Shown one piece after another: positions 1-6,236 of a stretch of DNA of 6,618 nt. Where the stretch lies: NCBI GenBank assembly GCA_026391755.1, contig JAPLDN010000341.1, positions 1 to 6,618 on the forward strand, in the 5' to 3' direction. This stretch comes from Bacteroidota bacterium (lineage in GTDB: Bacteria; Bacteroidota; Bacteroidia; Bacteroidales; FEN-979). How positions within the stretch are numbered: the stretch's first letter is position 1; each line of letters starts with the position of its first letter. The translations under genes and the position numbers were made by a program. Under the pieces are notes generated by a model. It searched no databases and had not been told where the DNA came from. It worked only from the letters and a program-made list of their open reading frames with translations.

Positions 1-498
1 GAAGGGAAGTACATCCAGGTACTTGTCAACAATGCCGGCATCAGGAAAGATGCCTTGTTGATGTGGATGAAGAATGAGGAATGGAACGAGGTGCTGAATA
101 CCAACCTGAATAGTTTCTTATATATCACCAGGTTCCTGTTAAAAGACATGCTGATAAACAAATCCGGCAGGATCATCAATGTAGTTTCCCTTAGCGGGAT
201 TAAAGGCCTTCCCGGCCAGGCCAATTATTCAGCTGCCAAAGGCGGGGTCATTGCAGCAACCAAGGCCCTGGCCCAGGAAATTGCAAAGAAAAATGTGACC
301 GTGAATGCGGTTGCCCCGGGGTTTATAAGAACCGATATGACGAAGGATCTGGATGAAGCCCAGCTCAAAATGATGATCCCGATGGGGCGATTTGGCCGGC
401 CCGAAGAAGTTGCTTCAGCCGTGAGCTTCCTTGCTTCTGACGCTGCATCTTATATCACTGGTTCTGTTATTAATGTCAACGGAGGTCTTTACACATAG
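1..498 (+). CDS. fabG: 3-oxoacyl-ACP reductase, FabG-like SDR (5' end missing)
   Basis: NADPH-dependent reduction of a 3-oxoacyl-ACP to the 3-hydroxyacyl-ACP, in the cytoplasm, is the expected reaction. The reading frame is open from base 1 and ends at TAG 496-498, giving 165 visible residues. FabG proteins are usually about 245 residues, so roughly 80 N-terminal residues, including the glycine-rich nucleotide-binding loop, lie upstream. Visible short-chain dehydrogenase landmarks, numbered from the first visible codon, are the NNAG motif (10-13), Asn35, the catalytic Ser63, and the YxxxK pair Tyr76/Lys80. PGFIRTDM and a C-terminal SVINVNGG follow as in FabG. A TTG at base 55 could be mistaken for a start, but NNAG lies upstream of it in frame, so it is internal. 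The next gene begins 48 nt downstream. Family assignment is very secure. That it serves this cluster rather than housekeeping fatty acid synthesis is inferred from the gene order. Confidence 0.96.
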   Translation, partial: EGKYIQVLVNNAGIRKDALLMWMKNEEWNEVLNTNLNSFLYITRFLLKDMLINKSGRIINVVSLSGIKGLPGQANYSAAKGGVIAATKALAQEIAKKNVTVNAVAPGFIRTDMTKDLDEAQLKMMIPMGRFGRPEEVASAVSFLASDAASYITGSVINVNGGLYT

Positions 499-515
499 AG
501 GAATGATCATTTTCG

Positions 516-544
516 CTATCCTGCTATCACGCTATCCCACTATC
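516..544 (+). repeat. Four-unit CTATCNNN tandem repeat before the ketosynthase start
   Basis: The pentamer CTATC occurs four times at an exact 8-nt period (516-520, 524-528, 532-536, 540-544), with variable three-base spacers CTG, ACG and CCA. It fills most of the 48-nt gap and ends 2 nt before the ATG at 547. No Shine-Dalgarno sequence is present there, so the repeat occupies the translation-initiation region. Its role is unknown: it may be a neutral degenerate microsatellite, a binding array, or an element affecting translation. Confidence 0.8.
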
Positions 545-546
545 TG

Positions 547-1770
547 ATGACAAGAGTCGTAATCACCGGCATGGGCATCTACTCGGTCATTGGTAAGAAT
601 ATTGCTGATGTCAGGGATTCATTGTACCACGGGAAGTCGGGTATCATCTTTGACCCGAAAAGAAAAGAGATGGGCTTTCGCTCTGCCCTCACCGGGATGG
701 TAGAACGGCCTGTTCTCAAAGGGGTCCTTGACCGCCGTTTGAGGGTAGGAATGCCGGCCCAGGGTGAATATGCCTATATAGCGACGCTGGAAGCCCTGAA
801 AAATGCCGGGATTGAACAGTCATACCTTGACGGGCATGAAGTAGGCATCCTTTACGGAAATGACAGTTCTGCCGTGCCTGTGGTTGAATCGGTTGACATA
901 CTCAGGAAAGAAAAAGACACCATGCTCATCGGTTCAGGCTATATTTTCCAGTCGATGAACTCGACGGTTTCAATGAACCTTTCTGTAATTTTTAAACTTA
1001 AAGGAATAAATTTCACGGTAAGCGGCGCCTGTGCCAGCGGCTCACATGCCATTGGGATTGGCTTTTTAATGATTAAACAGGGGCTGCAGGAGATGATCAT
1101 TTGCGGCGGGGCGCAGGAGATCAATCCTGAATCAACAGCCAGTTTTGATGCATTGAACGCATTTTCGATCCGTGAATCGGAACCAACCAAAGCTTCAAGG
1201 CCTTTCGACCGTGACCGTGACGGCCTGGTACCCAGTGGCGGGGCAGCCACAGTGATACTTGAAAGTTATGAATCAGCGAAAAAGCGTGGAGCTACCATAC
1301 TGGCCGAGCTTGTAGGCTATGGGTTCTCATCAAATGGCGAGCATATTTCCCTGCCAAACATCGAAGGTCCGGCCAGGGCAATGCATATGTCCCTGAAGGT
1401 TGCAGGCATGATTGCAAAAGACATTGACTATATCAATGCCCACGCCACCTCCACACCTGCAGGTGACGGCAATGAAGCCCTGGCTATTTGCCAGATCTTC
1501 GGGAAGGAAATGCCGCTGGTGAGCAGCACCAAATCCATGACCGGCCATGAAATGTGGATGGGAGGCGCCAGCGAGGTGGTTTATTCGACCCTGATGATGA
1601 ATAATAATTTCATCGCACCGAATATAAATTTTGAAAATCCCGATGAAGCTACCTCTTGCCTCAACCTGGCAACAGTCACTACTCCCCATGAGATCAATGC
1701 ATTCCTTTCGAATTCATTCGGTTTCGGGGGTACAAATTCCTCCCTGGTAGTAAAGAAAGCCTCATTCTGA
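547..1770 (+). CDS. Beta-ketoacyl-ACP synthase, FabF/KAS II-like
   Basis: Decarboxylative Claisen condensation of malonyl-ACP with an acyl-ACP or starter unit is the expected reaction, extending the chain by two carbons. The 407-residue length fits FabF-type enzymes (about 410). The N-terminus reads RVVITGMG, typical of the family. The nucleophile is Cys162 in GACASG, the first catalytic histidine is His299 in NAHATST, and Lys329 and His334 lie in STKSMTGH. The C-terminal glycine-rich FGFGGTN loop is at 391-397. The active site is therefore complete, so this is a condensing enzyme and not a chain-length factor. One departure: the stretch after His334 reads EMWMGGASE where FabF has a GHLLGAAGAVE-like sequence, which suggests a specialised clade of the kind found in Bacteroidetes polyene or lipid clusters (from memory, not searched). 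The ATG at 547 gives a canonical N-terminus despite lacking a Shine-Dalgarno sequence. No chain-length-factor partner is seen in the window. Confidence 0.95.
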   Translation: MTRVVITGMGIYSVIGKNIADVRDSLYHGKSGIIFDPKRKEMGFRSALTGMVERPVLKGVLDRRLRVGMPAQGEYAYIATLEALKNAGIEQSYLDGHEVGILYGNDSSAVPVVESVDILRKEKDTMLIGSGYIFQSMNSTVSMNLSVIFKLKGINFTVSGACASGSHAIGIGFLMIKQGLQEMIICGGAQEINPESTASFDALNAFSIRESEPTKASRPFDRDRDGLVPSGGAATVILESYESAKKRGATILAELVGYGFSSNGEHISLPNIEGPARAMHMSLKVAGMIAKDIDYINAHATSTPAGDGNEALAICQIFGKEMPLVSSTKSMTGHEMWMGGASEVVYSTLMMNNNFIAPNINFENPDEATSCLNLATVTTPHEINAFLSNSFGFGGTNSSLVVKKASF

Positions 1771-1778
1771 AATTCTCA

Positions 1779-1800
1779 TTTTTTTTTTTTACTTTTGCAG
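1779..1800 (+). promoter_or_regulatory. T12 tract plus Bacteroidetes-type −7 element upstream of the ACP gene
   Basis: An uninterrupted run of twelve T (1779-1790) leads into TACTTTTG (1790-1797), an exact match to the Bacteroidetes sigma −7 consensus TAnnTTTG. The ACP start codon is 22 nt after the last base of the element, leaving room for a transcription start near 1803 and a short leader. No convincing −33 TTG/TTTG element is visible at the usual distance upstream, so the call rests on the −7 match and position. It would give the ACP and downstream genes their own transcription start inside the cluster. Confidence 0.5.
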
Positions 1801-1819
1801 TCTGTAAGAAGATCTTATA

Positions 1820-2068
1820 ATGCAAAACGACGAGATTATCAGTAAGATAAACCAGTTGCTGGTGGACGAGATTGAAATTGAAGAGGAAAAGATAAGCCCC
1901 GCCGCCGATCTTAAGAAGGATCTTGAGATAGACAGCCTTGATTTTGTTGACTTATTTGTGATCATCGAACGCAATTTCGGGGTCAAGATGAAAGCTGAAG
2001 AAATGGCTGATATCAAGAGTTTACAAGATTTTTACGACTATATCATCAAACGTGTCCATTCAAATTAG
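1820..2068 (+). CDS. Acyl carrier protein
   Basis: A small acidic carrier that holds the growing chain as a thioester on a 4'-phosphopantetheine arm. The 82-residue length and glutamate/aspartate-rich composition fit. The attachment site is Ser39 in IDSLDFVDL, the usual DSL motif at the start of helix II, so a phosphopantetheinyl transferase (not in the window) is needed for activity. It sits between the ketosynthase and the acyltransferase-radical SAM fusion, which suggests it is dedicated to this pathway and is the docking partner for the ketosynthase, reductase, hotdog protein and probably the BtrH-like protein. The sequence is clearly not a typical housekeeping AcpP: it has LEIDSLDFVDLFVII where AcpP has LGADSLDTVELVM-like residues. 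The next gene starts 5 nt after its stop codon. Confidence 0.95.
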   Translation: MQNDEIISKINQLLVDEIEIEEEKISPAADLKKDLEIDSLDFVDLFVIIERNFGVKMKAEEMADIKSLQDFYDYIIKRVHSN

Positions 2069-2073
2069 CACAA

Positions 2074-4407
2074 ATGGAGTCCTGGGAAGGTAAAACCCGC
2101 GGAGGAGTCCTTGGCTATAAAATCTTTATCTGGACGCTCAGGAACCTTGGAATTTCTTTTGCTTATTTCCTGCTTGTTTTCGTTGTCTCCTATTTCATGT
2201 TCACATCCGGCAAAGCCTTCAGCGCAATGTACCGGTACTTTCGTGAAAAAATGAACTACGGGAGACTGAAATCACTGATCAGCATTTACCGCAATTACTA
2301 TGTCTTCGGGCAAATCCTGGTCGATAAACTTGCTTTGCTTGCTGGCTTTCAGCATAAATTCACATTTGATTTTGAAGGTGAAGAATATCTCAGGCAAATG
2401 AATAACGGAGGCCTCCTGGTAAGCGGCCATGTGGGGAACTGGGAAATTGCAGGACAATTGCTGGTAAGACTTGAGAAGAAGATCAATATCCTGATGTATG
2501 ATGCCGAACATCAGAAAATAAAGGGATACCTGGCCGACATCCTCAAGCGTAATGTGAACTTTATAATAATCAGGGAAGATTACGCACATCTCCAGGAAAT
2601 CAAAGAGGCATTCTCCAGGGGCGAGATCATTGCCATGCATGGCGACCGCTATATGGAAGGGAACAAAACCGTAGTGACGGAATTTCTTGGTTCCCCTGCA
2701 GCCTTCCCCCTGGGTCCGGTTAACCTTGCTGCCCGGTTTAACGTCCCCGTAGCTTATGTTTTCGCAGTAAAGGAAACTAATTCCCATTATCATTTTTTCT
2801 CCACCCCGCTTCATTATATCGAATTCTCGAATAATCTGAAGAAAAGGGATGCCATACTGGGCGGGGCTGTCAAAAAGTTCGTGGATGCTTTTGAAACTGT
2901 CGTTTATAATTATCCCCTGCAGTGGTTTAATTATTATGACTTCTGGAAAATTCCTGACCATGTTCATCAACCACCCCGGAATGCCGGCCATGAAACCGTG
3001 ATCTCATCCGCCGACAATTTAAAAGGCCAAAAAGAACCGGTCAAAAAAAAGAGCAGGAAACTTCTTCTTATATCCGCCAACCAGTATGCAAACCCTTACC
3101 CGGTTTATCCTTTGGGTATCTCTTATCTTTATTCATACCTCAGCGACCATATGCCCGATCTGGACATACGATCTTTTGATTTTAATCTTCAGGGAAGTGA
3201 AGAACTTAAAGACCTGCTGCTGTCGTACAAGCCTGATTATACGGGTCTTTCGCTAAGAAATATCGACGACGTTAACTTTTACACCAAGGAAAGTTTCATT
3301 GGCGGTTACAAGACCATTGCAGATATAATCAGGGAAGCCGGAAATGGTACAACTTTTATTGTTGGCGGATCGGCTTTCTCGATCTATCCGGGGGAATTAT
3401 TCGAGCTTTTGCAACCCGATTTCGGTATTACCGGAGAAGGGGAAGAAAGCCTGCACATGCTCCTGAAAAGTCTTGATTCAGGACTTGCCGACCCTGACAT
3501 CCAGGGTCTTATCTACAGGAAGGAAGGAGAGTTAAAACATAATTCCAGGCAGCAGTTCATCAAAACGCCAGAACTCTCGTTTGACCCGGGCCTGGTTAAA
3601 TTTTACTGGCAGAAAAGCGGGATGATCAACATCCAGACAAAGCGTGGCTGCCCGTTTAATTGCATTTATTGTACCTATCCCCTCATTGAAGGCCATAATG
3701 TGCGCACCCTTGATCCCGACAGGATCCTTCATACGCTTAGAGATCTGTATTACCATCACAACATCGATTATTACTTTTTTACTGATTCGGTTTTCAATAT
3801 CAGCAATAATTTCAACATAGAACTGGCCGAAAAGATCATCAAGTCAAACATGAAGCTGAAGTGGGGAGCATACTTTTCACCCTTCAAGCTGTCAAAAGAC
3901 CTTCTTAAGCTTTTCGCAAAGGCCGGGCTTACACATATTGAATTCGGGACCGAATCACTGTCGGATACCACGCTGAAAGCCTATGGCAAGCACTTTGACG
4001 CGGATGAGGTTGTAAGGGTCTCAGAGTATTGCAATGAAGCCAATATCTATTTTTGTCATTTTATGATCATCGGCGGATATGGCGAGACCGACCAGACGGT
4101 GGATGAAAGTTTTGAAAATTCAAAACGTATTGATAACACTGTTTTCTTCCCTTATGTGGGGATGCGTATCTACCCGGGTACTAAACTTCACGAACTCAGT
4201 ATTGCTGAAGGGATATTATCGGCAGACGATCCGATTATTGAGCCTGTTTATTACATTTCAAAAAAAGTGAATTACGAAACTCTTAGAGAAAGGGCCGAAA
4301 AGTCGGGGCGCCGCTGGGTTTTCGCCGATGAAGACGTGGCTACGGCAATGAACAGGTTGAGAAGCAGAAACCGTAAAGGATCATTATGGCATCATTTAAA
4401 GAAATAA
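2074..4407 (+). CDS. Fusion: LpxL-like acyltransferase + B12-binding radical SAM enzyme
   Basis: A 777-residue protein with two enzymes in one chain. Residues about 1-295 form a lysophospholipid/lipid A-type acyltransferase: a single hydrophobic segment at about 25-44 (likely membrane anchor), the HX4E catalytic motif His119-Glu124 in SGHVGNWEIAG, and MHGDR (188-192), as in LpxL/HtrB. Residues about 296-328 are a hydrophilic, lysine-rich linker. A Rossmann-like B12-binding domain follows (about 329-500) with VGGS at 430-433 and ITGEGEE at 452-458. The radical SAM core (about 515-720) carries the 4Fe-4S motif Cys526-x3-Cys530-x2-Cys533 and a late MIIGGYGE (664-671). The classical DxHxxG B12 motif is not evident, which is common in this subclass. 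Expected chemistry is acyl transfer at the inner membrane plus a cobalamin/SAM radical modification such as methylation or ring formation; the substrate is unknown. The frame is continuous through the linker. It overlaps the next gene by 22 nt. Confidence 0.93.
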   Translation: MESWEGKTRGGVLGYKIFIWTLRNLGISFAYFLLVFVVSYFMFTSGKAFSAMYRYFREKMNYGRLKSLISIYRNYYVFGQILVDKLALLAGFQHKFTFDFEGEEYLRQMNNGGLLVSGHVGNWEIAGQLLVRLEKKINILMYDAEHQKIKGYLADILKRNVNFIIIREDYAHLQEIKEAFSRGEIIAMHGDRYMEGNKTVVTEFLGSPAAFPLGPVNLAARFNVPVAYVFAVKETNSHYHFFSTPLHYIEFSNNLKKRDAILGGAVKKFVDAFETVVYNYPLQWFNYYDFWKIPDHVHQPPRNAGHETVISSADNLKGQKEPVKKKSRKLLLISANQYANPYPVYPLGISYLYSYLSDHMPDLDIRSFDFNLQGSEELKDLLLSYKPDYTGLSLRNIDDVNFYTKESFIGGYKTIADIIREAGNGTTFIVGGSAFSIYPGELFELLQPDFGITGEGEESLHMLLKSLDSGLADPDIQGLIYRKEGELKHNSRQQFIKTPELSFDPGLVKFYWQKSGMINIQTKRGCPFNCIYCTYPLIEGHNVRTLDPDRILHTLRDLYYHHNIDYYFFTDSVFNISNNFNIELAEKIIKSNMKLKWGAYFSPFKLSKDLLKLFAKAGLTHIEFGTESLSDTTLKAYGKHFDADEVVRVSEYCNEANIYFCHFMIIGGYGETDQTVDESFENSKRIDNTVFFPYVGMRIYPGTKLHELSIAEGILSADDPIIEPVYYISKKVNYETLRERAEKSGRRWVFADEDVATAMNRLRSRNRKGSLWHHLKK
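4375..4380 (+). promoter_or_regulatory. Shine-Dalgarno sequence for the hotdog gene
   Basis: AAAGGA lies 5 nt before the ATG at 4386, inside the last codons of the fusion gene. It is the only clear Shine-Dalgarno-like site in the window, and it supports the start that creates the 22-nt overlap. Such an arrangement fits translational coupling of the hotdog protein to the fusion protein. Confidence 0.55.
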
Positions 4408-4823
4408 ACCTGCCCCAGAAACCGCCCATGGTGATGGTAGACCGCATCGTTGGCATACAGGATAAAACCACGGTCACTTCATTCCTCGTAAGGGATGATA
4501 ATGTGTTTCTTGCGGATGGCGTGTTGCGGGAGCCTGGACTTATTGAAAATATTGCACAGAGTGCCTCTGCCGGGATTTCAGCTAATCCTGCCAATACCGG
4601 CGACGAACCGAAACTCGGGTTCATCGGGGCCATCAGGGATCTCAGGATCAGCAAACTTCCTGCAGTTGGAGACGAGATCATTACATCGGTCACCGTGACC
4701 CACGAAATACTGAATGCAAGCGTGGTTGCAGGTAAAATTAACCTGAATGGAGAACTTATAGCTGAATGCGAGCTCAGGATCTTCCTTGAAAACACCGGCA
4801 AGTCAGCACAGGATAAATTGTAA
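4386..4823 (+). CDS. FabZ-like hotdog-fold protein, putative 3-hydroxyacyl-ACP dehydratase
   Basis: A 145-residue single-hotdog protein, the size of FabZ (about 150). The N-terminal LPQKPPMVMVDRI (9-21) matches the FabZ LPHRxPFLLVDRV segment, and REPGLIENIAQSA (48-60) matches the FabZ central helix GVLILEAMAQ, so Glu54 aligns with the catalytic acidic residue (Glu68 of E. coli FabZ). LGFIGAIRDLRISKLPAVGDEI corresponds to the FabZ FAGIDEARFKRPVVPGD strand and turn. The GHFPG-like segment with the catalytic histidine is absent: the region reads FLADGVLREPG, and the LPHR histidine is glutamine. The only histidine is His106, far from the active site. By context it would dehydrate the 3-hydroxyacyl-ACP made by the reductase, but with changed chemistry or as a non-catalytic binder; a thioesterase or isomerase role cannot be excluded. 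An AAAGGA site 5 nt upstream supports the start. Confidence 0.85.
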   Translation: MASFKEINLPQKPPMVMVDRIVGIQDKTTVTSFLVRDDNVFLADGVLREPGLIENIAQSASAGISANPANTGDEPKLGFIGAIRDLRISKLPAVGDEIITSVTVTHEILNASVVAGKINLNGELIAECELRIFLENTGKSAQDKL

Positions 4824-4825
4824 TT

Positions 4826-5215
4826 ATGACCGAAGAACAAGACGAACTCATTTACCGCAATAACCGAGAGCTTCATTATTCATTTGATCCTGAAAAGGGT
4901 TATACCCGCAAGGTAGATTACCAGTACCCGGGAAACCAGGTCATTATACAGCAGGGCTGGGATGTTGTCGAAAGCAGGATCAGGGATGTTTCTGCCAGAA
5001 TTAAAGAAGGAAAGCTTAGCCCTTTAGCTTTTTATATGGAAAAGAACCAGATGGAACTTCCCATGCTTTCCGATTATACTGGCTTTATGAGATGGAGGAT
5101 TAAAAGGCATCTGAAACCGGGTGTTTTCTCCAGATTAAAACCTGCGACACTCACAAAATATGCCTCGGTCTTTGATGTCGGGGTTAACGAACTTCTTAAC
5201 CCTCCATTAACCTGA
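4826..5215 (+). CDS. Small protein of unknown function, copy A
   Basis: I do not recognise a named family. It has 129 residues, is soluble by composition, and has no signal peptide, membrane segment or cysteine. Notable residues are REL (14-16), YSFD (18-21), QQGWD (42-46), Arg51, SPLAFYMEK (65-73), WRIKRHLKP (90-98) and a C-terminal LTKYASVFDVGVNELL. An ungapped homologue follows the BtrH-like gene (6277-6618), with about 31 of 92 identical positions by hand alignment, so the gene is real and belongs to a family tied to this cluster. The last 50 residues loosely resemble the later helices of a Cro/CI-type helix-turn-helix (L..YtG...W.vKrh.kP, then L.kyA..F.v...EL), but this is weak. It lies 2 nt after the hotdog gene and 1 nt before the BtrH-like gene, so it is almost certainly co-transcribed and perhaps works with them. 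Confidence 0.88.
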   Translation: MTEEQDELIYRNNRELHYSFDPEKGYTRKVDYQYPGNQVIIQQGWDVVESRIRDVSARIKEGKLSPLAFYMEKNQMELPMLSDYTGFMRWRIKRHLKPGVFSRLKPATLTKYASVFDVGVNELLNPPLT

Positions 5216-5216
5216 T

Positions 5217-6218
5217 ATGATTGAACTGAATTTTGAGCACCGCCAGGCGGGACATTGTGAGAGCGGTGTTACATCCAACCTGTTGAACTACCATAAACTG
5301 AGCATTAGTGAACCGATACTGTTCGGCATTGGAGCCGGCCTGTTTTTCAGTTATCTTCCATTCCTGAAAATGCAGCACGCCCCGCTTACATCTTTCAGGG
5401 TTTGGCCGGGAATGGTCTTTGACCGGGCAACAAAAGCCCTTGGGATTAAAACAAAGATCCACCGGTTCAGGAATCCGGCCGATTCCATGAATAAACTTGA
5501 TGAAGTCCTGGCTCAGGGTTTCCCAGTGGGACTGCAGGTCGGGACGTTCCATCTTCCATTTTTTCCTCCCGAGTACAGGATGCATTATAACATGCATAAT
5601 ATGGTAGTTTACGGAAAGAAGGACAACATCTACCTCATCAGTGATACAGTGATTGAAAATAAGGTTGAAATATCATATGACGACCTGATGCGTGTGAGGT
5701 TTGCGAAAGGTACTTTTGCACCCCGGGGCCGCATGTATTATCCTTACCTGGTTCCTTCCGCAGTAGACTTAAAGCCTGCCATTATCAAAGGCATGCGTAA
5801 AACGGCAAATAATATGGTTGAAGTACCTTTTCCCCTGATAGGTACGAAAGGTATACGTTTTCTTGCCAGGCAGATGAGAAAGTGGCCTCAAAAGTTAGGG
5901 GACGAAAAAGCGTCATATTATCTCGGCCAGGTGTTACGAATGGAAGAAGAGATTGGTACTGCCGGAGCAGGTTTCCGGTTCATCTATGGAGCTTTCCTCG
6001 ATGAGGCGGGTACCATACTGAAGCAGGATTGGATAAGGGAGCTAGCTGTTGAGATGGGGGAAGCTGCCAACCACTGGAGAAAATTTTCATATTATGGCTC
6101 CAGGAATTGCAAGAAGCGAGCTAAGCCCGAGGAGTCCTATGACATGCTGGCCGACATGCTAATGGAATGTGCCGACATGGAGGAGAAGGTCTTTCTCAAA
6201 CTGGCAAAAATAAGATAA
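5217..6218 (+). CDS. BtrH-like acyl-ACP acyltransferase (cysteine protease-like fold)
   Basis: A 333-residue protein resembling the BtrH N-terminal domain family, with a C-terminal half like the domain I recall as DUF4872. Butirosin BtrH transfers an acyl group from the carrier protein BtrI to an amine of the aminoglycoside, so a similar ACP-to-acceptor transfer is expected here. The N-terminus reads FEHRQAGHCESG with the predicted nucleophile Cys14, followed by NLLNY (21-25) and FGIGAGLFF. His127 in NMHNMVVYG (with His123 nearby) and Asp143 in LISDTV lie where C39-like cysteine enzymes keep the other catalytic residues. The basic, helical C-terminal half (about 165-333) would be the second domain. 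It begins 1 nt after the small-protein gene and is followed by the second copy of that family. A neighbouring ACP supports the acyltransferase role. The acceptor is unknown, and a hydrolase or amide-forming role is possible. Confidence 0.87.
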   Translation: MIELNFEHRQAGHCESGVTSNLLNYHKLSISEPILFGIGAGLFFSYLPFLKMQHAPLTSFRVWPGMVFDRATKALGIKTKIHRFRNPADSMNKLDEVLAQGFPVGLQVGTFHLPFFPPEYRMHYNMHNMVVYGKKDNIYLISDTVIENKVEISYDDLMRVRFAKGTFAPRGRMYYPYLVPSAVDLKPAIIKGMRKTANNMVEVPFPLIGTKGIRFLARQMRKWPQKLGDEKASYYLGQVLRMEEEIGTAGAGFRFIYGAFLDEAGTILKQDWIRELAVEMGEAANHWRKFSYYGSRNCKKRAKPEESYDMLADMLMECADMEEKVFLKLAKIR

Positions 6219-6236
6219 TGCCTACCGATGAGTATT

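Noticed and set aside
502..511. 10-bp palindrome AATGATCATT after the reductase stop
   Set aside because: Short and AT-rich, with no similar copy noticed elsewhere in the window; chance occurrence is likely.
939..1250. 103-aa antisense open frame within the ketosynthase gene
   Set aside because: It lies fully opposite a well-supported ketosynthase, and its product is low-complexity and family-free; it is a shadow frame.
1330..1689. 119-aa antisense open frame within the ketosynthase gene
   Set aside because: Opposite the region encoding the catalytic His and Lys residues, with no recognisable domain.
1771..1790. T tract after the ketosynthase as an intrinsic terminator
   Set aside because: No GC-rich hairpin precedes the T run, and a promoter-like element directly follows it.
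2272..2991. 239-aa antisense open frame opposite the acyltransferase half of the fusion
   Set aside because: Long, but entirely complementary to a domain with clear acyltransferase motifs; the predicted protein has no family features.
2960..3060. Possible frameshift or missed stop joining two genes in the fusion
   Set aside because: The frame runs through without a stop, the linker is ordinary hydrophilic sequence, and both domains are complete. The A8 run at 3042-3049 is the only risky spot, and the frame is the same on both sides of it.
4340..4876. 178-aa antisense open frame over the hotdog gene
   Set aside because: Mirror of a conserved hotdog gene with a good ribosome site; the product is serine-rich with no motif.
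5196..5597. 133-aa antisense open frame over the start of the BtrH-like gene
   Set aside because: It covers the conserved catalytic Cys region on the other strand and has no recognisable domain.
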